A DNA stretch of 14,998 nucleotides from an uncultured Clostridia bacterium. GTDB taxonomy: Bacteria; Bacillota; Clostridia; TANB77; CAG-508. Below, piece by piece: positions 7,602-14,998 of the stretch. The notes under the pieces were generated by a model. The model was not told the DNA's origin. It saw only the letters and a program-made list of their open reading frames with translations, and did not search any database. The stretch lies in assembly GCA_947630255.1 (NCBI GenBank), contig CANRGU010000024.1:1-14998 (forward strand), read 5' to 3'. Made by a program: the position numbers and the translations under genes. Each line of letters starts with the position of its first letter. The first letter of the stretch is position 1.

Positions 7602-9900
7602 TTATTTTACATTAAATGTTAATTCATTTCCATCAAAATCAACTATAATAGTTTGACCTGCAAATACCTCTGATCTTAATATCATATCAGAAATAGGATC
7701 TTCTACATATCTTTGTATTGCACGTCTTAAAGGCCTTGCACCATATTTTAAGTCAGTTCCTTTTTCTAAAATATAATTTTTAGCAAAGTCTGATACTTCT
7801 AAATTTATGTCTTTATCAGCCAAGGCTTTTGCTGTTGAATTTAGCAATAAATCTATAATTTGCAATAATTGTTCCTTGTTTAAACTATCAAAAACAACTA
7901 CTTCATCAACTCTATTTAAAAATTCTGGTCTAAAAACTTCCTTTAAAGCAGACTCAATTTTTCCTTTATCTACAGTTTGTTTACCAAAACCGATAGAATT
8001 GTTGTTTAAATTAGAACCAGCATTTGAAGTCATAATAATTATAGTATTTTCAAAACTTACTGTATTTCCTTGAGAATCTGTAAGTTTGCCATCATCTAAT
8101 ATTTGAAGAAGAATATTAAATACATCTGGATGAGCTTTTTCAATTTCATCTAAAAGTATTATTGAATAAGGCTTTCTTCTTACCTTTTCAGTTAGTTGCC
8201 CTGCATCATCATAACCTACATATCCTGGAGGAGAACCAATTAATTTAGAAGTTGAATGGCTTTCCATATATTCAGACATATCAACTCTAATCATTGAATC
8301 TTCCGTTCCAAACATTTCATAAGCTAAAGTTTTTGCAAGTTCAGTTTTTCCAACACCAGTTGGACCTACAAATATGAATGAAGGCGGTCTTTTTGTACTT
8401 TGAAGTCCAGCTCTATTTCTTCTAATAGCACGAGCAACTGCTTCAACTGCAGCATTTTGACCTATTATTCTATTATGCAAGTTTTTCTCAAGATTTAATA
8501 ATTTAACAGTTTCAGCTTCTGTAATCTTTTTTACAGGTATTTTTGTAGAATGCTCGATTACTTCTGCTATATCATTTACAGTAAGATTTGTTAATTCCAA
8601 TTTCGAATTTAATTCTTCTATTCTTTGCAAAATATTACATTCTTCTGTTTTTAAATCAGCAGCTTTTTGATAATCTTCAATTGAATCAGATTCAACTGCC
8701 TCTTCTTTTTCTTCTTGAATTTTAGCAAGTCTATTTTTTAATACTTCTAATTCATATAATTCTTTATTTCCTAAATTAATTTTTGAACAAGCTTCGTCTA
8801 ATATATCTATTGCTTTATCTGGCAAAAATCTGTCATGTATATATTTTTCAGACATTTTAACAGTTTGTGCAATTACATCATTAGAGATTTTAACCTTATG
8901 AAAATCTTCGTAATATTTTTTAATACCTTTTAAAATCTCAATAGTATCATCAATATTTGGCTCTTCAACAAGAACTGGTTGAAATCTTCTCTCTAAAGCA
9001 GAGTCTTTTTCTATATATTTTCTATATTCCTTTAAAGTAGTAGTTCCTATTAATTGAATTTCTCCATTTGTTAAAGAAGGTTTTAAAATATTTGCAGCAT
9101 TCATTGAGTGCTCAGCATCGCCTGCACCTATTATGTTGTGAATTTCATCAATAACTAAAATAATATTACCAGCTTGTTTACACTCGTCAATTAAAGTTTT
9201 CATTCTACCTTCAAATTGACCTCTAAATTGAGTACCTGCAATTATTGCTGTCATATCGAGCAAATAAACTTCTTTATTTAATAATTTTGCAGGAACTTTT
9301 TGTTCAGCGATTTTAATTGCTAAACCTTGTGCAATAGCTGTTTTTCCGAACACCTGGCTCGCCAATTAAGCAAGGATTATTTTTAGAACGTCTATTTAAT
9401 ATTTGAATAACTCTTTCAATTTCTTTATCACGGCCAATAACAATATCTAATTCATTTTTTCTAGCCTTATTTGTTAAATTAGTTCCATAAATATCTAAAA
9501 AGCTCTTCTTTTTTTCTTTTGGTCTTTTCTCAGTTTTAACTTTTTTCTTAGCATTAGAATTTAAGTCATCTTTATCATTATTTGATTCAGAAGATTTGTT
9601 TCCAAACATATTAGAAAAAATAGAACCTAGAGGAATACCACCATTTGATTCTATATCATCTGGATTTAAATCATCCATGTCAATATTTTCAGATATATCA
9701 TCAAATAAACTTTCAAATTGTTTTGAGATATCATTTAATTCATCTTCAGAAAGATTTGCTTGCTTTGATAAAAGTTCTAAAGGATTAATTCCTTTTTCTT
9801 TTGCACAATTATAACAAAGCCCTTCGATAGAGCTTTTATTTCCATCTATTTTTTTAGTAAAAATTACAGCCGTATTTTTATGGCAATTTGAACATAACAT
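7602..9900 (-). CDS. clpE: ClpE-type AAA+ unfoldase, interrupted by one +1 shift at CGG
   Basis: ClpE uses ATP to unfold proteins and feed them to ClpP under stress. The product is read from 9900 to 9349, then from 9347 to 7602, about 765 residues. A zinc finger has Cys3/Cys6 and Cys29/Cys32, the ClpE hallmark, followed by an acidic/lysine-rich linker. The first AAA+ module has Walker A GEPGV-GKT (180-187), Walker B VIDEIHNI and sensor GTTTLKEYR. A coiled-coil insert carries a UVR-like helix pair (EAVESDSIEDYQKAADLK). The second module has GPTGVGKTEL and ILLDEIEKAHPDV. An IGF tripeptide (NNNSIGFGKQ) is the expected ClpP-binding loop. The frame breaks exactly in the first Walker A: zero frame gives GEPGV-R-KNSY and a stop at 9313; skipping the C of CGG (9348) restores GEPGVGKTAIAQG. 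No start codon with a ribosome site lies just before the second part, so reinitiation is unlikely. Promoter at 9942-9970. Confidence 0.9.
9345..9348 (-). other. CGGA +1 frameshift site 3 (clpE codon 185, Walker A glycine)
   Basis: On the coding strand the sequence is GGT-GTT-CGG-AAA-AAC in zero frame. Omitting the C at 9348 gives GGT-GTT-GGA-AAA-ACA-GCT, i.e. G-V-G-K-T-A. The residue at this codon must be glycine in a working P-loop, so this site fixes the expected decoding as Gly. Confidence 0.88.
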
Positions 9901-9941
9901 ATTTATCTCCTGCCTTCTTATAAAAGTATATCTATTATAAT

Positions 9942-9970
9942 ATAATACATTAAATTTTGCTGATAGTCAA
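9942..9970 (-). promoter_or_regulatory. sigma-A-type promoter of clpE-pgsA
   Basis: On the minus strand TTGACT (9970-9965), 17-base spacer, TATTAT (9947-9942); a second TATAAT-like run follows closely. It lies about 45 bases before the clpE ATG, which has an AGGAG ribosome site. I see no clear tandem CtsR repeat around it. Confidence 0.6.
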
Positions 9971-9987
9971 TAAAGCATAATAAAAAG

Positions 9988-10016
9988 TTGAATATATAAT
10001 TTTTTAATGTTATAAT
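9988..10016 (+). promoter_or_regulatory. sigma-A-type promoter of the 275-residue membrane protein
   Basis: TTGAAT (9988-9993), 17-base spacer, perfect TATAAT (10011-10016), then AAGGAG (10025-10030) and ATG at 10037. It is divergent from the clpE promoter in the same 136-base gap. Confidence 0.65.
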
Positions 10017-10036
10017 AAAAAGCGAAGGAGAATTAA

Positions 10037-10864
10037 ATGAATAATTTAAAATATTTTTTAGCAAAAAATAAGATAATCGTAATAATAGCAACTATCCTAT
10101 TTATATGTGCAATAGCAATAGCCATAGGAGTATATGCACAAATAACAAATAGAAAAGTTATTGACAAAGATAAGAAAGTAGGAGAGCTTATAGATTATGA
10201 AGAATTAGAAAATAATTTTGATGAAATGTTTGACAATACAATAAAGTTATCAGAAACAGCAAATCAAGATATAAATTATGATGAAATAATATATTGTGCA
10301 TATGATATTAAACCAGAAGAAAATAAAAATTATAGTATTGATGCAAAAATACCATTATTTAAAATACAAAATGATGTTACAAAACAAATAAATAACGAAA
10401 TATTAAATATATTTGCAACAACTATTAGAAATATAGTATATAATTCTACTTCACACACTATATTTGATTTAGACTATGTAGCATATGTAAATGATAATAT
10501 TTTATCACTAATAATTAGATGCAAATATAAAGACGGAACTAGCCCACAAAGAAATATAATACAAACATATAATTATGATTTAATTAATAATAAATTAGTA
10601 ACTTTAAATGAAATAATAGAATTAAAAAACTTAGATAAAGAAGCTGTAGAAAATAAAATTTTAGAAAAAATAAATTATGCAAATGAACAAATAAAAAATA
10701 TAAGTGATCAAGGCTATAATATTTATATTAGAAATGTAGATGACGAAATGTATAAAATAGAAAACACACAAAATTTCTTTTTAGGGCAAGACAATATATT
10801 GTATATAGTGTATGCTTATGGAAATAATAATTATTCAAGTGAAATGGATTTAGTTATATTTTAG
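10037..10864 (+). CDS. membrane-anchored extracytoplasmic protein, possibly DUF3298/RsiV-like
   Basis: A 275-residue protein with a short cytoplasmic N-terminus, one membrane helix (about 13-35) and a large outside region. The outer part has the order seen in DUF4163/DUF3298 proteins such as RsiV and PdaC N-domains: IPLFKIQNDVTKQINNEIL, then LDYVAYVNDNILSLIIRCKY, then a TYNYDLINNKLVTLNEII segment followed by helices. No sigma-factor gene lies next to it, so an anti-sigma role has no contextual support; binding of wall or an extracellular ligand is equally possible. It is monocistronic: its own promoter lies upstream and a strong bidirectional terminator starts at its stop codon. Confidence 0.55.
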   Translation: MNNLKYFLAKNKIIVIIATILFICAIAIAIGVYAQITNRKVIDKDKKVGELIDYEELENNFDEMFDNTIKLSETANQDINYDEIIYCAYDIKPEENKNYSIDAKIPLFKIQNDVTKQINNEILNIFATTIRNIVYNSTSHTIFDLDYVAYVNDNILSLIIRCKYKDGTSPQRNIIQTYNYDLINNKLVTLNEIIELKNLDKEAVENKILEKINYANEQIKNISDQGYNIYIRNVDDEMYKIENTQNFFLGQDNILYIVYAYGNNNYSSEMDLVIF

Positions 10865-10910
10865 AAAAAAATAGCGGGTACTGGAGCAGTCCAGCACCCG
10901 CTATTTTTTT
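10865..10910. terminator. strong bidirectional terminator between the membrane protein gene and htrA
   Basis: A long GC-rich stem: ATAGCGGGT (10871-10879) pairs with ACCCGCTAT (10896-10904) and CTGGA with TCCAG, with one mismatch between them and a GCAG loop. A-tract and T-tract lie on either side, so it terminates both converging genes. It touches the stop codon of htrA at 10909-10911. Confidence 0.92.
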
Positions 10911-12114
10911 ATGGCTTTTCGCCTAATTTTATTTTTACTTGCCTTGTTTCTCCACTTCTGTATACATCAAGTGTAACTTCATCACCTATTTTTTTAGCAT
11001 TTTTAACATCATTTAGTTCATCCATTGTAGTAACTTTTGTACCATTAATTGAAGTAATTACATCACCTATTTTTAAATCAGATGAAGATGCAGGTCCGTC
11101 AGAATTTACTTCTTCTACATATATTCCAACAGGCAAATTATAGCGTTTAGCAGTAACCTCATCTAAATTGCTTCCAGATATACCAATATATGGTCTTGCA
11201 ACTTTTCCGTTATTAATTAACTGATTATATATATCAATAGTTTCATTTATTGGAATCGCAAATCCCATACCTTCAATACCAGTACCAGATAACTTCAAAG
11301 TATTTATTCCTATAACTTTTCCTTCTGCATTTACTAATGCACCACCACTATTGCCAGAATTTATAGCAGCATCTGTTTGAATTAAATTATAAGTTGTGCC
11401 ATCATTGCTAGTAACACTTCTATTTACTGCACTAATTATACCAGATGTTACACTTGTTCCAAGACCAAGAGGATTGCCAATTGCCATAGAAAATTCACCA
11501 ATTTTTACAGAATTAGAATCGCCAAGTTCTGCAGGTGTTAAATCATTTTTGTCAATTTTTATAACAGCAATATCAGTTTCCTCATCTGTTCCTACTATTT
11601 TAGCTTCGTAAGGTGTTTCATCATTAAATAAATAAACATATACTTTTGCTGCATCTGAAACCTCATAGAAAATAGAAGAGTCAGAAGAATTTATTATATG
11701 GTTATTTGTTAATATATATCCATCTTTATTTATTATAATACCAGAACCTTCAGCTTGTGCTACTTGTGATAATCCCTGCACAAAATTTGATTTAACAGTA
11801 TATTCTACTTTAATTCCTACAATTGAAGGTAAAACTTTGCTTGCTGCAAATACTGCTGTATCAGAATAATTTTTAAGTGATACTAAATCTACGACCCCAG
11901 TATTAGAAGGCTCATTAGATCTATTGATTTCCAAACTGCTAGGGTTATAAGTAACTAATGATTCCCTTATTTTTGGTACTCCAAATGCTATGCCTATTAC
12001 CAAAGTTGTACCTAATACTCCAGATAAAAAAGGAACCAAAAAATTAAATTTAAAATTTCCAGATTTAGAAGAATCTGAATTGAATTTTTGGTAGAATTCG
12101 TCATTTCCACTCAT
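10909..12114 (-). CDS. htrA: HtrA/DegP-like membrane-anchored serine protease with PDZ domain
   Basis: A 401-residue protein with a short polar cytoplasmic N-terminus, one membrane helix (about 25-46), a linker, a trypsin-like protease domain (about 95-295) and one PDZ domain (about 305-395). The catalytic triad is His139 (LTNNHII), Asp181 (DEETDIAVI) and Ser256 (NSGNSGGAL). A substrate-pocket AIGNPLGLG motif and GMGFAIPI are in place. The family degrades misfolded proteins outside the membrane and belongs to the envelope stress response. AGGAGG lies just before the ATG (plus-strand CCTCCT at 12122-12127). It is monocistronic, divergent from the prepilin-like gene. Confidence 0.93.
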   Translation of the reverse strand: MSGNDEFYQKFNSDSSKSGNFKFNFLVPFLSGVLGTTLVIGIAFGVPKIRESLVTYNPSSLEINRSNEPSNTGVVDLVSLKNYSDTAVFAASKVLPSIVGIKVEYTVKSNFVQGLSQVAQAEGSGIIINKDGYILTNNHIINSSDSSIFYEVSDAAKVYVYLFNDETPYEAKIVGTDEETDIAVIKIDKNDLTPAELGDSNSVKIGEFSMAIGNPLGLGTSVTSGIISAVNRSVTSNDGTTYNLIQTDAAINSGNSGGALVNAEGKVIGINTLKLSGTGIEGMGFAIPINETIDIYNQLINNGKVARPYIGISGSNLDEVTAKRYNLPVGIYVEEVNSDGPASSSDLKIGDVITSINGTKVTTMDELNDVKNAKKIGDEVTLDVYRSGETRQVKIKLGEKP

Positions 12115-12150
12115 TATAAAGACCTCCTCATATAATAAAACACTATTATA

Positions 12151-12180
12151 ATAATAACCTAAATTGAATTAATCATACAA
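12151..12180 (-). promoter_or_regulatory. probable htrA promoter
   Basis: On the minus strand TTGTAT (12180-12175), 18-base spacer, TATTAT (12156-12151), about 36 bases before the htrA start. The -35 is weak and AT-rich DNA makes chance matches easy. Confidence 0.4.
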
Positions 12181-12233
12181 TAGATAACTTAAAAAAAGAT
12201 GAAAAATTTATAAAAAGTATCTAAAATTTTCTA

Positions 12234-12262
12234 TTGAAATACATTTCTACATATAATATAAT
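12234..12262 (+). promoter_or_regulatory. sigma-A-type promoter of the prepilin-like gene and rnhB operon
   Basis: TTGAAA (12234-12239), 17-base spacer, TATAAT (12257-12262), followed by AGGAG (12302-12306) and ATG at 12315. No terminator is visible before rnhB, lemA and the later genes, so this may drive the whole run. Confidence 0.65.
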
Positions 12263-12314
12263 AAGAAAAGATAAATGAAATATTAATAGTTTTATAGAGA
12301 TAGGAGCTGAAAAT

Positions 12315-12758
12315 ATGAATTTAAAAGGAGAAAAAGGCATAACAATAGTTGCGTTAATAATAATGATTATAGTAATGTTAATTCTTGTAGCAGTAGGAGT
12401 AGAATTTGGAATGGAATCCATAGACAAGGCCAAACTTGAAGATATAAAAACAGATATGCTTTCTATAAAAGCAAAAGCAAAAATAGTTGTAGAGCAATAC
12501 AATTATAAAGAAATAGATGGTTTAGTAGGTACACAAATAACAAATGAAGATGCAAATAAGATTAATGTGAATATAAGTTCAGATGCAGAGAATTTTAGAA
12601 AATGGAGTAGTTCTGATTTAGGAGACCAAGGATTATCAACAATTGAAGGAGATAAATATATAGTACATTATGATATAGATAATCCTAATAATTGCGAAGT
12701 ATATTATTTAAAGGGATATAATGGAAAATATAGTTTATCAGAATTGCAAGAACTATAA
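12315..12758 (+). CDS. type IV prepilin-like protein
   Basis: A 147-residue protein with a short charged leader (MNLKGEKG) and then a hydrophobic helix ITIVALIIMIIVMLILVAVG, the N-terminal methylation/cleavage pattern of type IV pilins and pseudopilins in Clostridia. Prepilin peptidase would cut after Gly8. The usual Glu at mature position 5 is alanine, common in this clostridial variant, so it may be a minor or non-assembling pilin. The rest is a small acidic, mostly hydrophilic domain of unknown fold. No pilus assembly genes are in the window. comEC in the same window makes a competence pseudopilin conceivable, but the genes are 9 kb apart and nothing else links them. rnhB starts 11 bases after its stop. 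Confidence 0.7.
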   Translation: MNLKGEKGITIVALIIMIIVMLILVAVGVEFGMESIDKAKLEDIKTDMLSIKAKAKIVVEQYNYKEIDGLVGTQITNEDANKINVNISSDAENFRKWSSSDLGDQGLSTIEGDKYIVHYDIDNPNNCEVYYLKGYNGKYSLSELQEL

Positions 12759-12769
12759 ATGGAGATATT

Positions 12770-13397
12770 ATGAAAGAAAGAGAAATAGAAAGATTAAACA
12801 AACTAAAAGAATTTGAAAAAAAGTTATATGATGAGCGGAATAAAATACATAGCAGGTATAGATGAAGCAGGACGTGGCCCTTTGGCAGGTCCTGTTGTTG
12901 TTGGATGTGTAATTATGAAACCAGAATCATTTATAGAATATGTAAATGATTCTAAAAAAATATCAGAAAACAAAAGAGAAATGCTTTATGAAAAAATAAC
13001 AAATGAAGCAATCAGTTGGAGTACAGGAATAGTAGATCAGCAAGAAATAGATGAAATAAATATATTAAATGCTACAAAAAAAGCTTTAACAATGGCTATT
13101 GATAAGCTAGAGGTAAAGCCAGATGTAATTTTAGTTGATGCACTAGACAAAATAGATACAAAAGGTATTAAATATATTTCTGTTATAAAAGGTGATGCCA
13201 AAATATATAGTATTTCGGCAGCATCAATAATTGCAAAAGTAACAAGAGACAGAATAATGAGAGAATATGATGAAGTATATCCTGAGTATGGATTTGGAGC
13301 ACATAAAGGATATGGAACAGCAAAACATATACAGGCAATAAAAGAGCACGGAATATGTAATTTGCATAGAAAAACTTTTATAAAGAATTTTATTTAA
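12770..13397 (+). CDS. rnhB: ribonuclease HII, interrupted by one +1 shift at CGG
   Basis: RNase HII removes ribonucleotides from DNA-RNA hybrids. The gene starts at ATG 12770, with GGAG at 12761-12764 upstream, and reads 22 codons to CGG (12836); after skipping that C it continues at 12837, for 208 residues. The joined N-terminus, MKEREIERLNKL then KLYDE-G-IKYIAGIDEAGRG, is the normal clostridial RNase HII opening. Active-site acids are Asp31-Glu32, Asp123 (LVDAL) and Asp142 (IKGDAK); the tail AHKGYGTAKH is also conserved. In zero frame the product ends after about 30 residues at TGA. An alternative without shifting is TTG at 12813 giving MKKSYMMSGIKY, 194 residues; it has no ribosome site and leaves an N-terminus unlike the family, but it keeps all catalytic residues, so this site is less decisive than the clpE one. 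lemA follows after 12 bases. Confidence 0.85.
12836..12839 (+). other. CGGA +1 frameshift site 4 (rnhB codon 23)
   Basis: Zero frame reads GAT-GAG-CGG-AAT-AAA-ATA, leading to TGA within ten codons. Omitting the C at 12836 gives GAT-GAG-GGA-ATA-AAA-TAC, that is D-E-G-I-K-Y, joining the family-typical N-terminal helix to the catalytic core. Confidence 0.75.
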
Positions 13398-13409
13398 GGA
13401 GAACAAGAG

Positions 13410-13934
13410 ATGGGAATAGTAATTATTATAGTAGTTTTATTATTAGCATATGTATTGCTAACATACAATTCATTAATAAGGAAGAGAAATAAAATTAAAC
13501 AAGCTGCTTCTGGAATTGATGTGTATTTAACACAGAGATTTGAATTAATTCCAAACTTAGTAGAATGCGTAAAAGGATATGTAAAACATGAAAAAGAAAT
13601 ATTTGAAGAAGTTGCAAAAATGAGAGAAAATTATTTTGTAAATAAAAATTTAAAAGATGGAGAAATATTAAATAATAAGTGCAATAAAATTATTGCACTA
13701 TCTGAAAATTATCCAGAATTAAAATCTAGTGAACAGTTTTTAGAGTTGCAAAAGAAATTATCAAAGATGGAAAGTCAGCTTCAAGCTGCAAGAAGAATTT
13801 ACAATGCAGAAGTAAACACATATAATAATGCAGTTCAAACTTTTCCAAGCAATTTAATGGCAAAGTTATTTAACTTTAAAGAAGAAGAGTATTTTCAAGC
13901 AGAAGAACAAGCAAAAAACAATGTAACGCTATAA
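13410..13934 (+). CDS. lemA: LemA family membrane protein
   Basis: A 174-residue protein with one N-terminal membrane helix (about 2-18) and then the LemA helical-bundle pattern: YNSLIRKRNKIKQAASGIDVYLTQRFELIPNLVE in order, then CVKGYVKHEKEIFEEVAKMRENY, and the later SQLQAARRIYNAEVNTYNNAVQTFPSNLMAKLF block. The family is widespread and its molecular role is unsettled; it often sits beside a DUF3137 or repeat-membrane protein, as here. AAGGAG overlaps the rnhB stop and is 8 bases before the ATG. The last residues (EEEYFQAEEQAKNNVTL) match the usual family end, so it is complete. Confidence 0.92.
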   Translation: MGIVIIIVVLLLAYVLLTYNSLIRKRNKIKQAASGIDVYLTQRFELIPNLVECVKGYVKHEKEIFEEVAKMRENYFVNKNLKDGEILNNKCNKIIALSENYPELKSSEQFLELQKKLSKMESQLQAARRIYNAEVNTYNNAVQTFPSNLMAKLFNFKEEEYFQAEEQAKNNVTL

Positions 13935-13952
13935 TTTTGAAAGGAATAATTA

Positions 13953-14834
13953 ATGAAAAATTTTAATGAGATATACGAAGAAATATATAGAGAATGTTTA
14001 GAACCATTAGAAAAACTAAGAAAGAAAAGCAGAAATACGATTATATACAGCACATTGATTTCTCTTACTATAGGAATTATATTAGCTATTATAACAAAAA
14101 GCGTAGCCATGATTTCATTAGCGATAATAATAAGTTTTTTCATCGAGATTTTTTCAAAAAGTAATGCAAAATATAGAACGATGTTTAAAGAAGATATTAT
14201 AAAAAAATTTGTTAAATCATATAGTGAAAATTTAGAATTTTATCCTACAAGAGGAATACCAAAAGCAACATATAATCTAGCAAAATTTGAGTATTATGAT
14301 AGATATCATTCTGAAGATTTAATTACAGGAACCCTTGAAAGTGGATATAAAATCAATATGGCAGAAGTAAAAACGGAGACAGAATCAAGAGATAGTGATG
14401 GAGATACAACTACATACACAGTTTTTCATGGACTATTTGCAGAAATAGAATTAAATAAAAATGTGAATTCATGTGTTAAAATACGCAAAAATGCAATATC
14501 GTTATTTAATAAAGAAAGAATAGAAATGGATTCTGGAGAATTTGAGAAAAAATTTAATGTATATTCAACAGATAAAATTATAGCAATGCAATTATTGACT
14601 TCTGATATAATGCAAATGTTACTAGACTTTAAAGAAGAAAACAAATTAGTACCTGAAATAACAATAGAGGGGAATAAATTTTACATTAGATTTGAAACAG
14701 GAGGAGTTTTTGAAGCAAAATTAATGAAAAAGGCACTAGATTACAATATGCTAAAAAAATATTATGATATAATTAATTTTACTTTAGATTTAACAGAAAA
14801 GTTTTTAAATAATATAAATGAAACAGAGTTGTAG
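13953..14834 (+). CDS. DUF3137-family membrane protein
   Basis: A 293-residue protein with a cytoplasmic N-terminal helix, two membrane segments at about 29-48 and 50-66, and a soluble domain. The features I use are the paired helices early on, then YRTMFKEDIIKKFV, FYPTRGIP, a TETESRDSDGDTTTYTVFHG strand pair and HGLFAEIELNK, as in DUF3137 proteins. These are typically encoded next to LemA, and the 18-base gap with AAAGGA before ATG indicates co-translation. Function is not known; an association with LemA at the membrane is inferred from neighbourhood only. Confidence 0.8.
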   Translation: MKNFNEIYEEIYRECLEPLEKLRKKSRNTIIYSTLISLTIGIILAIITKSVAMISLAIIISFFIEIFSKSNAKYRTMFKEDIIKKFVKSYSENLEFYPTRGIPKATYNLAKFEYYDRYHSEDLITGTLESGYKINMAEVKTETESRDSDGDTTTYTVFHGLFAEIELNKNVNSCVKIRKNAISLFNKERIEMDSGEFEKKFNVYSTDKIIAMQLLTSDIMQMLLDFKEENKLVPEITIEGNKFYIRFETGGVFEAKLMKKALDYNMLKKYYDIINFTLDLTEKFLNNINETEL

Positions 14835-14846
14835 GAGGAATTTAAT

Positions 14847-14998
14847 TTGAATATTCAAGAAATAATAGCAAAAAAAAGAGATGGTAAAGAATTAAGTAGA
14901 GATGATATAAATTATTTCGTAACAAAATATACTGATGGAACAATAACAGATTATCAAGCAGCAGCACTTGTTATGGCAATATACATTAATGGCATGAA
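14847..14998 (+). CDS. pdp: pyrimidine-nucleoside phosphorylase, N-terminal part (runs off the window)
   Basis: Starts at TTG 14847, 8 bases after a perfect AGGAGG (14833-14838) that overlaps the previous stop; 50 residues are visible. The sequence NIQEIIAKKRDGKELSRDDI then NYFVTKYTDGTITDYQAAAL then VMAIYINGM is the N-terminal helical domain of the thymidine/pyrimidine-nucleoside phosphorylase family, which splits uridine, thymidine or deoxyuridine with phosphate to give the base and (deoxy)ribose-1-phosphate. The phosphate-binding and catalytic parts lie beyond the window, so Pdp cannot be told from DeoA; Firmicutes usually carry Pdp. Confidence 0.85.
   Translation, partial: MNIQEIIAKKRDGKELSRDDINYFVTKYTDGTITDYQAAALVMAIYINGM

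Noticed and set aside
7602..9900. Ordinary pseudogenes for clpE, comEC and rnhB
   Set aside because: Three core genes decaying in one small window, each with only CGG-type lesions and otherwise intact motifs, is improbable. Decay would also show stops, deletions and varied indels.
9900..10000. CtsR operator before clpE
   Set aside because: One GGTCAA-like half-site overlaps the -35 (TTGACT), but the second direct-repeat half at the required spacing is absent.
1271..12839. Random sequencing or assembly indels as the cause of the four frame breaks
   Set aside because: Not fully excluded without reads, but random indels would not all add one base, all create an in-frame CGG, all lie directly before a GGN codon, and occur on both strands outside homopolymers. 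No break of any other kind was found.

Overview
The window is AT-rich, tightly packed bacterial DNA whose gene content fits a low-GC Clostridia-type Firmicute: a ComEC-like DNA channel, ClpE, HtrA, HicAB, a BofC-like protein, LemA with a DUF3137 partner, and a pyrimidine-nucleoside phosphorylase. Arginine is mostly AGA, ribosome binding sites are strong AGGAG types, and promoters look sigma-A-like. I see no tRNA, rRNA, insertion sequence or CRISPR array. The exact genus cannot be read from this window.

Layout. Bases 1-1209 hold the end of a secreted SH3/NlpC-P60 peptidoglycan hydrolase. Bases 1241-3618 hold comEC, broken twice in frame. Bases 3620-4262 hold a 20-bp palindrome and a hicA-hicB toxin-antitoxin pair, followed by an unrecognised 647-residue protein with its own promoter (4298-6294). 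A BofC-like membrane protein (6343-6942) converges on the clpE-pgsA operon (minus strand, 9900-6994) at a shared terminator. clpE is divergent from a membrane protein (10037-10864), which converges on htrA (minus strand, 12114-10909) at a second shared terminator. htrA is divergent from a plus-strand run: prepilin-like gene, rnhB, lemA, a DUF3137 gene and the start of a pyrimidine-nucleoside phosphorylase gene, which runs off the window.

The striking result is a recoding pattern. Three conserved genes (comEC twice, clpE once, rnhB once) are each interrupted by one extra base. In all four cases the last codon before the break is an in-frame CGG, and the protein resumes in the +1 frame if the C is skipped, so that GGN is read as glycine. 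In clpE this restores the essential Walker A glycine (GEPGV-G-KT). By hand scan, these are the only four in-frame CGG codons in the window; about 130 arginines elsewhere use other codons. The four sites lie on both strands, in three operons, with different preceding codons (ATT, ATA, GTT, GAG). This looks like systematic +1 frameshifting or quadruplet decoding (CGGN read as Gly) at an otherwise vacated arginine codon, not like random sequencing error or decay. comEC also seems to lack any ATG/GTG/TTG start and may begin at ATT.
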